From the NCBI GenBank assembly GCA_019916065.1, contig CM034239.1, forward strand, positions 35,302,419-35,366,418: 64,000 bases of DNA, written 5' to 3'. The DNA comes from Vitellaria paradoxa (taxonomy: Eukaryota; Streptophyta; Magnoliopsida; Ericales; Sapotaceae). Within the stretch, counting starts at the first letter, position 1, and each line of letters starts with the position of its first letter. Under the pieces are notes generated by a model. The model was not told the origin of the DNA. It did no database searches and saw only the letters and a list, made by a program, of their open reading frames with translations. A program made the translations under genes and the position numbers. Of the stretch, positions 1-12,133 are shown piece by piece.

Positions 1-1668
1 TGAAGACTGTTTTTGGATTGAATTTGTACTTAACAGCAAACATTAATTAGATAGTGGGTTTGTTTATTGTCTTTTAAAACTCTCTTATCTTTTGCTGCAA
101 TGGAAGCAAAGTATCTCTGATCATGGTACAAAATGACTGATTTACTTTGGTATAATAGAGGTCAAATAAAATTTTATTTCTGTCTGTAAGTTAAAGCCGA
201 CTGAAGTTCTAAATAAAAAACGCGAGAACTTGATTTTAGTAAATTTGAGGACTTCTGTTAAGTTGTCGGCGGTCTAATTTGTTTAAAACCTTAAAACATA
301 TGCATTCTAGCTACAAATTTACTGGTCACTTAACCTTTAGTTACATCAAGAAAATAAATAAAATGTAGGAACAAGCTTGCTGTGTTGTTTAGTTTGGCCA
401 AAATATATGCATGTTAGATGCATTTTCATTCCTAAGTGCTATAAATCTATGTGACCACCATACAAATGGCAGCATTTCACTTTGTTTGACTCAAGCTGCT
501 TCTCCTTTCCCATGTTATAACTATAATCTATAGCAGAAATTTAAATCCTAAATTAGAACCTATTATAAATGTTTTTGATGTGAGAAAGATCACAAATTTA
601 AAGAGCATTAAGTCCTATAGCTGTTTCTTGTCATGTTGGGGATTGCTTATTTTAACTTTGTTTCTGTTATGGATTTCTTTGTAACTTTTATGGATTTCTA
701 GGCATGGCCAATGAATTTCTGTATAACTTTTATTTGATGCTGGAGATGGTTTATTTTTAACTTTGTTTATGACATGCACGTTGCATTTTTTGGTAGCTTT
801 CAAACTGAATAATCATGATGCTTATCCCCATCCTTGGCATTTGCTTGCTCAATGCAAAGATTTTTTTGCATGGATGACATTTTTATTTTTTTTTGGCCTT
901 GAATTGGTATAAACTGAACAATTCAAGAGGCAAATAAAGGCCTAAGAAGATGTGCTTCACTGTTTGAGAGGCATAAAAAAAGTCTTCATGTGGCCATGTA
1001 TCAGTTTACTATGTTTGCTTGTTTTAAAGAACTTGTCAAGCAGAATTATGGGTATTTACTGGGACGGGTTGATGCTTTTGATAACTTACTTGCATAACCC
1101 ATCTCTAATCGGTTTAAACGGGACGGGACAGGTTTCGTGCATTTGGGATGGGACAAGTTCAAGTTTCCTGACTTAAACATAAATGGGCTTGGGATAGGAA
1201 CTAGAGTAAGAAAATTAAATCGGGAAAGGGTATTGTAGTTTTTGCAGGTACCCTACCCCCTGCCATCTCTCTATGTTACCGATGGGTTAAGCAATTTCTC
1301 TGAATTTGTAGATACCTTCTTAGCATGGATTGCAAGGAAAATCCAATCCTTCTTGGTCTTGAATCCAAGAAACCCAGTCCCTGTTTTGCTTGGTAGATAT
1401 TCATTGAAATAGAAAATTTAGGAAGAATTTGGTACATGGTTTCACTGTTTACTTGCTTTCTTGATATAATTCTGAAAATGGAATCTATTCCAAATGTATA
1501 TGCCATGGTTCAACTAACATATGTTTCCATCTCTTATGAATATATGTTGCCTAAATTTCTTTCAAATTTTGTTCCATGATACTGGTTTGTCATTGATAAT
1601 ATATGCAATCAAAACCCTAACTTGTTCCTTTTGTTATTGTCCTCTCACAGAGCCTGAATTTATCACTT
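1..1668. other. 5' flank / 5'UTR region of NRPB12, no coding sequence seen
   Basis: No open frame here resembles a known protein. It is AT-rich with normal-complexity sequence, as expected of promoter, 5'UTR and possible 5'UTR introns of the downstream gene. Around 1055-1165 there is a short GC-richer patch with GGGACGGG-like words that may be the decayed end of a hAT-type element, but I could not find a matching partner end. The transcription start cannot be placed from sequence alone. Confidence 0.4.
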
Positions 1669-4600
1669 ATGGATCCTCAACCGGAGCCAGTGAGCTACAT
1701 CTGTGGAGGTTATCATTTACCATGCACTACCTGTAAAATTTATATATGGCCTTTTCATTCGGTATTTCAGTGAATAAAACAATTGTATGGTATCTCCACT
1801 GGCTATACCATTGGGAACTTGCAAGGTCTACTTGTTGATTTTCTTTTACATACAAGTATTATATAGACGCACCATTTGTTTATGGAAAATCTACATGATG
1901 TCATGCCAATTATTTTTGTTGAAGGTAAACTTAATTGGTAATTTTTTAGGGACATTAAAAATTTAAGATTAAATTCCATTTGCATAATCACTCGGTTTTG
2001 TGTAATGATTGTCTTAAAAAATAAATATAGAAGTCTCCAATCACAATTAAGGGTGTATGCGCTTACATTGTGTATTTGAAATTTTTATACATTTTTTTTC
2101 TTCTTTTTTCCTTTGTATTTTTTTCTCTATTTACACCGAGAATGAGTCTCTTATTGTGGATTGAATTGAAAAAGAAAGGACTCTTTTGAGATGACAAGTG
2201 GAAAGTTAAAAAAAGAAGTCATATTTTAGTAATAAAACTATTGTGATACTGCTTCAAATTTAGGGAGACACTAACAACCATTCTCCCTTTATATATTAGT
2301 ATATATATAAGTCTACAGGAAATGGTTTCTTGCTCCTATTCTGGTGAGCAAGAACATTGAACTCATATTACAATCTCTAGTATTACATGCACAATTTCTT
2401 GTGCACAAATTATACTGTCGGTTGATTCTTGAATATAAGTGCTTGGAGGGTTATTCCTGTTAATATGTTTGGTTTTTTCCACTGGTAAGTGCAACCCTTA
2501 AATGTTGTTCCTTGATAACTGATTTGAATTAATATATAATATAGATTGCGGGCAGGAAAACACACTGAAGCCTGGTGATGTGATTCAGTGCCGAGAATGT
2601 GGTTATCGCATCCTGTACAAGAAGCGAACCCGTAGAAGTAAGTTTCATAGCAACAGCTTCTTTTGTTTTAATTTTAAATTTTGCAGTTATGTTATGGCTT
2701 GCTAACAAACTGGTTGTGACTGCTCATTATTTGCATCAGTGGCTAATATAAGTTGCTCACTATTTGTTCCCTTGTTTGGTTGAGGATTTTTTTTTATATT
2801 AATGGTTGAGGATTTGTTATGTCATTAGTCATGGTGGTTTTGGCTCTAGGTCTAAATTACTTCTGGAGACGTCAAAGATGTTGCAAGTTGGTGTGCGAAA
2901 GTTATTTAGTGTTTTTGATCTTGCTGTGTGCTTAATGAGATGACATTTCTCAAACACCCTTCATTTTATTCTCTGAGCTATGACTTGTCAGTGAACCAAG
3001 CCTAATTTCAAAATACGTTGGGAAATTAAATCCTCTCTTCATAGACAAACTTGGGATTTGCGATCCCAGGGAAGATCGGTTCAGGATCATGGGATCCTTT
3101 TCTATCAGATAAAGTAAGATTGAAATCTCAAGTGGAGAGCTAGGTAAGTTCTGTCTGGAATATGCTTTTCGTAAATGATGTGAGCTTGGACTACGTGATG
3201 CTGAACATGATTTGGTTGCCACGTGTTTGTGCACATCAAAACTTTGGCTTGGCTAATTCATGAAAGTGTGGTGTTAGGCAAAAATATAGTGTTGGAATTA
3301 TAGTACCTGAGAAAGAATATTGAGTGACACTAACCTGGCCCTGTACTTGTCTTGGGTAAATATTAGCAAGAGGTGGCATGGATTCAGGGTTCACATCAGA
3401 CGGAAGCCTAGGGATGGAAGAGGATTAAATTCTGGAGTCCCAATTGGCTTCCTGAAGGCAAATTAGTTTTAAACGTAGTATTATTGGGTTTTGTCTTTAT
3501 ACTTTTAGTAAAATTTGAAACAAACTGGATGGCTGGCTGCCATTTTTGGTGAGATTTTTTGTGTTTTATAACTTGCTTAGGCTGTATTTGCCAGCCAAGA
3601 CTGCTGTGGGTATTCCCATCAGTGAGTGGTACATAGGGATCAAAGCACAAGTATGGAGCACAAAATCGGCAATTTCTAAAAATCTATACAGAGAGGGCAT
3701 TCAAAGTGGTGATATATGCATACACTCGTGTGCGCGCGCGCGCGCATGCGTACATTGATGTAACCAAACCAAACCAAACAAAACCAAGCCTTTTCCCACT
3801 AGGTGGGGTTGGCTATATGGATTTGTCGACGCCAAATAGATATGTTTAGGGCCATGTCTTCCGATAGATTTAGGTAGGCTAGATCATGTTTGGTAGTTTC
3901 TTCTCAACTTCTCTTGAGTCTTCCTCTATCTCTCCTACTCCTAGCAATCTCCATACCTTCACACCTTCTAACAGGTGCCTCCGTTGGACGCCTTCTAACA
4001 TGGCCAAACCATCTTAATCGGTTTTCTCTCATTTTATCTTCAATCAGTGCTATTCCTACTTTGTCTCTAATCTCCTCGTTTCTAATCTTATCTTTCCTTA
4101 TAATCCCGCACATCCATCTTAGCATCCTCATCTCTGCAACTGTCATCTTCTGACCATGATTATACTTTACTGCCTAACACTCTGAGCGTACATTGATATA
4201 CAACACTTAAATTCTTAGCTAGATAATTAATGATATGGCAGCTCAGTGGTTCTGTGGTGTAGTTTCAACATTACAGTAGGGGGTTAAATTTCCCCGTTGG
4301 TGAAAATGGAAGATATTTCTAATAAATTAATAATCCAGTGTGGACTGGTTAAGTGTGAAGTCGCTGTTCAGCAATTTTTTTTCAAAATAAACCGTAATTC
4401 TTCTTTTCACCTTGGAATTAGGATTGCTATGTACAATTTCTGTGCATCTCAAGAAACCAAATATTCATTCAATTAGCAAAAGATCAGATATGCATTAATG
4501 TTTATGTATCGGTAGATACACAAAACATCATCTGCACTCACAACGGAGAGTGCTAGGAGATCAGGTGATGTTAGCTTGGTGACATCGCAACTCTTTGGTT

Positions 4601-5031
4601 TTGTGAGTTGTTGGATCAAAATTAGACAGCTCACAACAGAAGTAAGTTAAAAAATTTTAAGCCGGAATTTTTAAACTGTTGCGAACTGTCCGCTTTTGAT
4701 CCAACGACTCGCAAAGCCGATGTCACGGGGGGATAATATGTTGTTAACCTCCCCTCTTTCCGAGGAGATAGAAGTGATGCGAATAGGCAGGCTTACAGAT
4801 ATCATATACGTATCTGTTCCATGTATATCTTACGATAATTACGTTAGTGATGATCTATCATATCCCTTGGCATAAGGTCAAGCTGCTACTTTCTCTGAGC
4901 CGAGTGTATTGAAAATGACAAAAGGGTTTGTATTTACTTTATAGTGGGCTTCATAATGGTTATTGATTTTAGTGTTGTTATTGATTATTATTGTCTTGTT
5001 TGCTCCAGTTGTTCAGTACGAAGCACGCTGA
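1669..5031 (+). CDS. NRPB12: RNA polymerases I, II, III (and IV/V) common subunit 12, RPABC4-like
   Basis: Small zinc-binding subunit shared by the nuclear RNA polymerases; it sits at the RPB2/RPB3 side of the enzyme. Three exons: 1669-1708, 2545-2637 and 5009-5031 join to 156 nt, giving a 51-aa protein plus TGA, the usual plant length. It starts [13 protein letters not shown]. The zinc ribbon is two CxxC pairs, C-G-D-C in the first half and C-R-E-C in exon 2. The tail reads KKRTRR then IVQYEAR, as in known plant orthologues. All junctions are GT-AG (exon 1 ends GGAG/gttatc, exon 2 ends GTAGAA/gtaagt, exon 3 follows tgctccag). Intron 1 is 836 bp; intron 2 is 2371 bp and carries a LINE fragment and a small hairpin MITE. 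The ATG is chosen because it gives the conserved N-terminus. Identity is very secure; the 5'UTR structure is unknown. Confidence 0.95.
3727..3753. repeat. Alternating GT/GC microsatellite
   Basis: Alternating purine-pyrimidine run (TGTGCGCGCGCGCGC-like) in intron 2 of NRPB12, next to the LINE insertion site. Such runs can adopt Z-DNA; that is inference only. Confidence 0.8.
3760..4185 (-). mobile_element. 5'-truncated RTE-type LINE 3' fragment with 12-bp target duplication
   Basis: The minus strand (about 3904-4146) encodes the C-terminal tail typical of plant RTE-type non-LTR retrotransposons: [20 protein letters not shown], then [20 protein letters not shown]. The minus-strand 3' end (plus 3760-3785) is the GGTTTGGTTTGGTTA-type short repeat tail usual for this family. 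The insert is flanked by identical 12-bp copies of GCGTACATTGAT at 3748-3759 and 4186-4197, a target-site duplication. It lies in intron 2 of NRPB12, antisense to the gene. Only about 430 bp remains, so it cannot move by itself. The intact duplication suggests a fairly young insertion. Confidence 0.9.
4579..4726. mobile_element. 148-bp hairpin MITE
   Basis: Near-palindromic segment in intron 2 of NRPB12. The left arm begins GTGACATCG and contains GTTGTTGGATCAAAA; the right arm is its imperfect reverse complement (TTTTGATCCAACGACTCGC ... GATGTCAC). Arms are about 65 nt around a short AT-rich loop. There is no coding capacity. The family is not assigned because no clear target duplication was found. 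Confidence 0.7.
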
Positions 5032-5913
5032 AGATAAGATGTGAAGTTGGTTCCGACATGAAGCTGATATGAAAAGAAATACCCTTAAAAAAAAAAAAAA
5101 AAAGTTAGAAAGACGTTGGTTTGTGGTATATTTTCGGTACTGTTCAGGGACGTATCTAACAGCTCCCTTTGTCTTCTGGACTAAGTTGCATGTCTGTTGG
5201 TTTTCAATATAACCCTTTCATTTTGGGTGAAGGTCCCTAATTCCTTTTTAATTTCAGTTATTTGGATAAAAGACTTGGAGCGAACGGGAATTTATCTTTT
5301 CTATTCCAAAATATTATATATATATATATATATATATTGGTAAAAGCTCACTTACTGGACGAGGTAGGCTAGCCGTAGCAAGGGATTCCTCTGTTGGGTT
5401 AGTCCTAGCAAGGGATTCTTCTTGATTGGTATCAATACATGTGATAATTAGCAAGGGATATTTCTTGGTTGTATTAAACGTACCTGTCCCTCAATATTTG
5501 TGATTGTAAGCCATGAATTTGTGCAGCGAGACAAGATTAAACTTATTTAAAAAACTTATTACTGTTTAACAAATTAGGGAGATATTAAACTTTATACTGA
5601 AAAATGTATTACGGTTTAACAGGTTGGAAAGAGATTAATTGAACAATTACTTTATATGATACATGTATTTTTGGCGTTATTTGGTTTTAGGGTAAATTGC
5701 ATTATTTATTTTCATATATCCTATTACGGTCTCGTTTGGCATACAAATTTCTTCTATAAAATTTTATAAATCTCTAATAATTCCTTTATTTTTAATTTTT
5801 CCGTCATAATTAATTTCAAAAAATTTCAATATTTTGCTAAAAAAAAATTTGAAAATAGGCAAATAGGCTAACCGAATATGTAAATTTTATTTTTTATACA
5901 ATTATATTTTTTA
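5032..5913. other. 3'UTR/downstream region of NRPB12
   Basis: Contains the presumed 3'UTR of NRPB12, an A-run at 5086-5103, a (TA)n microsatellite at about 5314-5337 and, around 5370-5460, three diverged short repeats of the word AGCAAGGGAT. From about 5690 it becomes very AT-rich and leads into the tandem array at 5914. No gene seen. Confidence 0.5.
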
Positions 5914-6945
5914 TGTTAAAAGCTTTCAAATGAGTACTATTATCGTTATTTTTTGTGAATTTTTTTGAATCCGTGGGAACAGTTTTTCAAATTTATTCTC
6001 ATGGTTTGTTATTTAAATAAAAAAAAGACGTCAAAATTAATTTCAAATCACATTTTATCTCAATTTATCTTTTTGTTACGTCAAACGGAGCCTACGTTAC
6101 ATGAACGGGGTAAAAATCTTAAACCTTGGTTCCACTAGTCTATAGTTGTTTTTTTTTTTTTAAATTAAGCTTCTTTCTAAATTATCATTTCAACTGCTAT
6201 TAATAGATGTCTGATTTTATTTTTTAGGTTCGATGATGGGTATCTTGACTTCGTGTTAAAAGTTTTTAAATGAGTATCATTATCATTATTTTTTGTGAAT
6301 TTTTTTAAATTCGTGAGAACAGTTTTTTAAATCCGTTCTCATGGTTTGTTATTTTTCTATTTTTTAGAAAAAAAGGACGCTAAAATTAATTTCAAATCAC
6401 ATTTTATCTCAATTTATCTTATTTTTTCTCACACCAAACGGAGCCTACGTTACATGAAGGGGGTAAAAATCTTAAACTTTGGTTCCACTAGTCTATAATT
6501 GTTTTTTTTTTTTTTTAAATTAAGCTTCTTTCTAAATTATCATTTCAACTGCTATTAATAGAAGTCTGATTTTATTTTTTAGGTTCGGTGATGGGTATCT
6601 TGACTTGGTGTTAAAAGTTTTTAAATGAGTATCATTGTCGTTATTTTTTGTGAATTTTTTTGAATCCGTGAGAGCAGTTTTTCAAATCCGTTCTCATAGT
6701 TTGTTATTTTTTAGAAAAAAAAGACGCTAAAATTAATTTTAAATTATATTTTATTTTAATTTATCTTATTTTTTTTCACGCCAAACGAAGCCTACGTTAC
6801 ATGAACGGGGTAAAAATCTTAAACCTTGGTTCCACTAGTCTATAATTGTTTTTTTTTTTTAAACTAGGTTTCTTTCTAAATTATCATTTCAACTGCTATT
6901 AATAGAAGTCTGATTTTATTTTTCAGGTTCGATGATGGGTATCTT
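5914..6945. repeat. Tandem array, three copies of a 340-355-bp unit
   Basis: The phrase TGTTAAAAG(C/T)TTT(C/T)AAATGAGTA recurs at 5914, 6254 and 6609. Each unit then carries in the same order the words TTTTTTGTGAATTTTTTT, CCAAACGGAGCCTACGTTAC (AAACGAAG in copy 3), GGTTCCACTAGTCTATA, a T-run and a TTCTTTCTAAATTATCATTT block. Spacing is 340 and 355 bp and copies are only slightly diverged. The internal word CCAAACGGAGCC resembles ends of small DNA transposons, so the array may be a tandemly multiplied MITE. Confidence 0.85.
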
Positions 6946-7446
6946 GACATCCCACACGTCCAAATATTTTGTATTGTATTTTATTTCAACATTAACAAAA
7001 CGCGCAAGAGTTGTAATTTTACTTTATAAAATTTGTATGTAATTTTAATAATAAATATTTAATTTTGTAGTTGTAATTTTACTTAAGAGGGTAGTCACGA
7101 CTGATCCAACTATTAAAATGCATGACGGTTGCCAATTATAAGTGGTCACTAAAATGACAGTGCTCGCCACTTGTCAATTGCTAAAGATCTTTTGCAAGCC
7201 AAATTTTGTTAGTTTCATATTCGTGATTGCTAGGTGGTGATTAAAAGTTTCAAATGATCGCTAAAAGTGTATTGTTTAGCAGTATACTACTTAAAATTCT
7301 CATAAACTACTCCACCGGGGATGTCTTTACATGAGGCTTGAAACTAAGTGGTAAATGTTATGTGTTGTAATTGTAATAATTTTTTTATTTTTTTTGGTAA
7401 GTAATAATTTTTTTATTTCTTTTATCTGACTCTAAAAATAAACTTT

Positions 7447-8090
7447 AAGGGCTCATTTAGTTTAGGTGGCATTTGTTTTAATTTTTTATTTTCTGTTTTT
7501 TATTTTCTGTTTTATGCTCAAAACAAGGATATAAAAGATGTTTTGTTTTTCTTATTTTAAGATTTTTCTTTGTTTTAAGTTGAAAACACTCAAAATGACT
7601 TTTGGTCATTTTCATTCTATGTGTAAATTTATTTTTTCTTTTTTAAAACAAAATTTGAAAATACAAGTGACTAAATGCATTGTACCTATTTTCCTTATTT
7701 TTAAAAGGATAAAATAGCAGATGCGCTTAAAACAGAAAATTAAAAATAAAAATAGAAAATGAAAAATAAAAAAATAAACCAAATAAGCCCTTATTTTTTA
7801 TTTTTTATTTTCTGTTTTGAATTTATTTTTTATTTTGTGCTTTTGAAAATAACAGAAACATGTCAAAAAGTGTTTGGTTACTTGTGTTTTCAAAATTTAT
7901 TTTCAAAAACAAAAAATGACTTTACACATATAATGAAAAATGATAAAAAGTCGTTTTGAGAGTTTTTAATAAAAAATAAGAAAAATCACAAAATAAGAAA
8001 AATAGAGTATTTTCTACTTCCTTGTTTCGAAGTTTTTAACACAGAATAAAAATAGAAAACAAAAATGAAAATCAAATTGCACCTCAATTT
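7447..8090. mobile_element. MITE complex with long A/T-rich inverted repeats
   Basis: Two inverted-repeat structures abut or nest. One starts AAGGGCTCATTT (7447) and ends AAATAAGCCCTT (7792). The other can be drawn from GGTGGCATTTG (7467) to CAAATTGCACC (about 8088). Arms consist of TTTATTTTCTGTTTT-type words matched by AAAACAGAAAATAAA-type words. No coding capacity. A related element lies at 56879-57215. Exact nesting order and target duplication are unresolved. Confidence 0.55.
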
Positions 8091-9146
8091 TTAAGGAGGA
8101 TAAACATTATTTAATTTATTTTTGACAAAGCCAAACATAATTAAAATATTTATATAATATTACAAAGTAGTATTTCCCCATTTTAACGAAATACCAAGGG
8201 CACCCTTAATCAAGTCCAGCTGGGACGTTTTTACCCATTATTTTAATTCTAAGAAACTCAACTAAAATTGCAAGCACCAGCCTGTATTTTTTTGTGAGAA
8301 ACAGTAAACAGTGGACTAAGCTATAGGGAATATTTCTTTTCTTCCTCTCTGTTGTTTCCAAATCACCTGCCGGTGGTAGTAGTAGGATGATGTTTAATTA
8401 TGATGTTTTTAGTAAATGAATCGAGTTTGGAATTTTTTTAAGCCCGTTTATTGAATAAGATAGAGAGCATCAATTTAAGGAAACTCCCTCCTTAATCAAA
8501 TGGATAAAATTTAGTGCGTAATTTATGCTATTATACATATAATATGTGTGTTTAAAGTGATCAAAATGAGATAAATTATGAGTTCATAATTTGTACAGTG
8601 AGATTAAAAATAAATAACTTTTAAAATTTTTAATATTTTTTTATTATTTTTCAGAATTTTTTTATCACTTCAAACGGAACCAGTATAAATATATATTTTA
8701 CGATAAAACAAAATTTATTTCAAAATTTAAACAATTAAGTACTTTTGAAAGCTGAAATAAGATTTGTCATGAATATTAATTATTAATGAGCCGGGTCCAA
8801 ATTTAATTTTTTTAACACGATTTAAATTGGACAAATTAACATACAACAAGTCGAGCATTACTCCAATTCAAAGCCCGATTCATTTCAACCTGTAAATTTG
8901 AACCCTGGGAGGTTGAAGAAAGCATATCATAAAAGTCATAAAATCAATCCCAAGCACCAAAGTAGTTGTGAGGCTACAAATTAAGAAGGTTCAAAAGTCA
9001 CTGCATTCATGTCTGAAAAATAAGCATATAGATTATGTTACATATGCTCGAGCGTTATTACTTAAGTTCTTCCAATGCAGAGAAAGTAATAGAAACATAT
9101 ATAAGAGTGGTGATGGATCGATCATCACATCATCTGGATACAACTA
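8091..9146. other. Intergenic, AT-rich, one small MITE
   Basis: No coding sequence recognised before the 3' end of the CASP-like gene. Includes a member of the dispersed MITE family at 8545-8681 (listed separately). Confidence 0.5.
8545..8681. mobile_element. Small MITE, 'TTCGTAATTCGTG' family, copy 1
   Basis: Short AT-rich element whose ends are inverted (GTGTTTAAAGTGATCAAAAT at the left; TTTTTTATCACTTCAAACGG at the right) with the family core word TTCATAATTTGTACAGTGAG. The same layout recurs at 25889-26032, 55042-55210, 58771-58927 and 60295-60452. Confidence 0.6.
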
Positions 9147-9739
9147 TCAGGCTCCGAAGACTGGGGCACCCCCATGAATCTCTATTGATGATCCCTTGGT
9201 GCTGCTGACAGCAACAGGAGCATCATATTTGCTGAAGAGCCTGTAAGAGGAGATGAGAGACAGCCCTGCGTAGCAAGTCACTACCACGAATGTGATGGCT
9301 ACTGACGCTGTGGCCTTCCTACAAAACCCGCCAAATGACCCACAAGCATCGCTCCACGTAACGGCTTCGTCTCCCTTGTATGCCAAGTACACCACCTCAC
9401 TCGATACAGCCCCAGCAGCAAGTATCATGTATGTTAGGATCTACATATACATATATACATACATATAGAATATAATTAAACACGAGAATATATATATATT
9501 TATATATATATTTATCATGAGAATTTCTTCTTCTTTCATTCAATTCTTTGTTGGGGGAGAGCTGGGCTTACACCATTCTCTTAAGTCTAGATGTCTTAAT
9601 GGTTCACTTCCAAATAGAAACTCTCTTGCTAATCAACCTACTGAACTGATCCATAATAATGTGTTTATAAATTGTAATATATTTCCCCAGTTTCAAAAAA
9701 AATAAATAAATAAATAAATTGTGCTTGTTTTCCAACTGA

Positions 9740-9774
<35 letters not shown>

Positions 9775-10531
9775 TAATAAACTACTGCAATTTGCTCTCG
9801 TTGTCCGCTTGCATCCATCTCATGCTACGCATGTGTAGAATCAATTTAATCTAGATTAAAATAGTTTTATATATATGTTTTTTTAATTATACTTATAAAT
9901 TTTATTATGTTATTATAATTTCTCATAAAAATTAATTTTATTACAAAAATATAATCATTTTCTTCCTATCGATCAACTGCAATTAACTTTCACCCCAGCT
10001 AATTAAAAATTCTGAGTCCGTGGATTGTTTTTCAAGCTTATAATTACCTGGTCAAGGAGGAAGAAAGTCCATGCTCGGGACATGGTTGAGGGGCGAGGCA
10101 CAGCTGCAACAACAGCTGAGAGAAGGGAATAGCCAGCACAAATGCCATTTGCATGCACAAGGTACCTGCAAGGTGGGTGTGTATATATGGAAAAATCCTT
10201 GTCATTTATATTATGAAATATATTAGTACCTGACGAAGATAGAGAGAGAGGGAGAGAGAGAGAGAGAGAGAGGATGAGTTGTTACTAGCTAGTACCTGAA
10301 AGCCCCAAGGTTGGAGTAGGAAAGAGAACCAAAGTCATTAGTCTGAGAGTTCTTGAGCATGACCACGAGAGCTACTATGCACAGAGCCATTGGAAGCAGA
10401 CGCAGTAACGTCTCGGCTGTGCGCATATGCGGGCTGGTACTTCTAGACTCGTCCTCATCACTTGCCCTTGGCGACACCATTGGCATTGGTGAGCTGCTTC
10501 CAAGTCCTCTCTCCCTCTTCTCCCCCATCAT
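9147..10531 (-). CDS. CASP-like protein, four-helix membrane protein (CASPL2-type)
   Basis: Plant MARVEL-related plasma-membrane scaffold family whose founders organise the Casparian-strip domain. Exons on the minus strand: 10296-10531, 10048-10165, 9147-9440; they join to 648 nt, 215 aa. All junctions are GT-AG in consistent phase (AG/G, CAG/ATC). Residues about 1-35 are a hydrophilic cytosolic N-terminus rich in S, R and E. Four membrane segments follow: one around [15 protein letters not shown] (conserved Arg just before it), one around [18 protein letters not shown], one around [16 protein letters not shown] (conserved Asp), one around [18 protein letters not shown]. The first extracellular loop is short. 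The stretch [13 protein letters not shown] between helices 3 and 4 and the length fit the CASPL2 group. I chose the first of two adjacent Met codons. Subfamily naming is by recall, so no symbol is given. Intron 1 contains an (AG)n run. Confidence 0.9.
9742..9780. repeat. (AAT)n microsatellite
   Basis: About twelve AAT/TAA units in intron 2 of the CASP-like gene, one interruption near the right end. Confidence 0.9.
10243..10273. repeat. (AG)n microsatellite
   Basis: GA/AG run with one GGG interruption in intron 1 of the CASP-like gene, close to the exon 1 donor. Confidence 0.9.
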
Positions 10532-10562
10532 CAGCTTCTACTTCTTACCCTCTCTCTTAATT

Positions 10563-10592
10563 TACCAATACCAATACCAATACCAATACCAA
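10563..10592. repeat. (TACCAA)5 in the 5'UTR of the CASP-like gene
   Basis: Five perfect copies of the hexamer TACCAA, 32 bp upstream of the ATG on the coding strand (read there as TTGGTA). Likely in the 5'UTR or core promoter; hexamer copy number would be polymorphic. Confidence 0.85.
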
Positions 10593-10599
10593 TGCTAGA

Positions 10600-11476
10600 T
10601 AGATTAGATAGTCAGAGAGGCAGAAATGTAATAGCTGCCTTATGATGATATCCCCCATATTTATGAACAACTTGGGGTAGGTGAAGGCTGGTCCAGCAGC
10701 ATTGAATTGCCCATTAATGTCGGCACGCTTTCCCAAGTGATGGGCAACTTCTTCCCAAGTTATGCCGCTGTCACTGCACAGAGAGTTCCGGACGTTACAG
10801 TGAATTTTATATTATAAAAATTACAGTAAATAGTATAGAAATTAAAATTTAATTAAAAAATTTAATAAATATTATAATAAATATTATTTAACAAAATCAA
10901 TAAATTTTAAATAAATCTTAATTCTCAAATTTTTTATTACAATTTCTACGGTTAAAATTTATTGCAAAATTTTAGAGCCTCTACAGAGTGCTCTTTCACT
11001 CTCTCTAATTTAGTGACCTATTCCCTACTTTGGTGCAGGTCGGTTGTCCTTGCAACTTATTACATAGGAGGGATTTCTAATTTGGTGCAGGACTGCAGGT
11101 CGGTTGTCCTTGCAACTTGTTACCCAGGAGGGACTTGTAAATAAAAAGATACGTGCACATAATACTCAATTTGCTCTAGACATGAAAGTAGATTTCCATT
11201 ACAAAGTACCAAATGTGCCAAGTGAGGCTGGTTTTTAAATGAGAAAATTTAAGTCAGAACGGATTTAATTATGTGTGGTATTACTTATGAATTTGTAGAA
11301 TACCCGTTTGATTCAATATTAAATTATTTTCATAAAACGAGTTAACGGTAAATAAAAACGTTGCAAAATATACCAGGTCAGATCTTGTCAGAAAAAAAAA
11401 AAAAAACTGGACACGTAGAACTAATCCTTAGCACACGTGTCAAGCTGACGTACAAATCTAAGTGTTTAATCCTGAA
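10600..11476. other. Upstream region of the CASP-like gene
   Basis: Promoter side of the minus-strand CASP-like gene. It contains a short direct duplication around 11036-11128 (GGTCGGTTGTCCTTGCAACTT occurs twice about 63 bp apart) and AT-rich spacer up to the target duplication of the hAT element. No gene seen. Confidence 0.5.
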
Positions 11477-12133
11477 TAGGGGTGGAAACGAACTGAGTTT
11501 TTATCGAGCTATTCGAGCTCGGCTCGGTAAAAGCTCGATTCGAGCTTGGTTCGTCAAATATTCGAGCCGAACTCGAGCTTGGTTCAAGGCTTGATAAGAA
11601 ATCGAACCGAGCTCGAGCCTCTTAAGGTTCGGCTCGTCAGGCTCACGAGCCTAGTCGAATATGTGAAAATTACGTCGTTTTTTTCTTAGCCTGAAACCCA
11701 AAATTCTTAGCGTGAAACCCCAAAAACCTCAGCCCTTAGTCTTCAATCTTCGTACGGTGTCCTTCGTTCGAAAAAAAGCCCTAACCCGTAGCACCCACCC
11801 TACATCTGTCATTTGGCCTTTGTATGTTGAGAAGAAGAAGATCGGATTCTATGAATCAAAGACGATAGTGAAGCAAAAGGTTCTACTACTCATTGCTGGA
11901 AGTATTGTGAGTTTTTTTTGGGTTCATCTAGGGGGTCAATTGCTCCTAGAGCACTTTATCGGTTCTTGCCAATTGTTAAATTCCCTGAATCCCTCGTCCT
12001 CTATCTAATCCCACCAATCTTGGAAGAAACACCGATTCTCAGTCCAAATGAATAAAAAACGATGGAGACCACAACTCTCGCCGACAAAGAATCTCAGTCT
12101 CTGAAAGAATGACATACTCTGCTACTCCTACAG

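Noticed and set aside
4228..4320. tRNA-like text (GGCAGCTCAGTGGTT ... GGGGGTTAAATTTCCCC)
   Set aside because: Resembles A and B boxes loosely, but the B box is wrong (TTAAATT for TTCRANN) and no cloverleaf forms; too weak to list as SINE or tRNA.
7759..7959. Frame starting MKNKKINQISPYFLFFIFCF
   Set aside because: Translation of MITE A/T inverted repeats.
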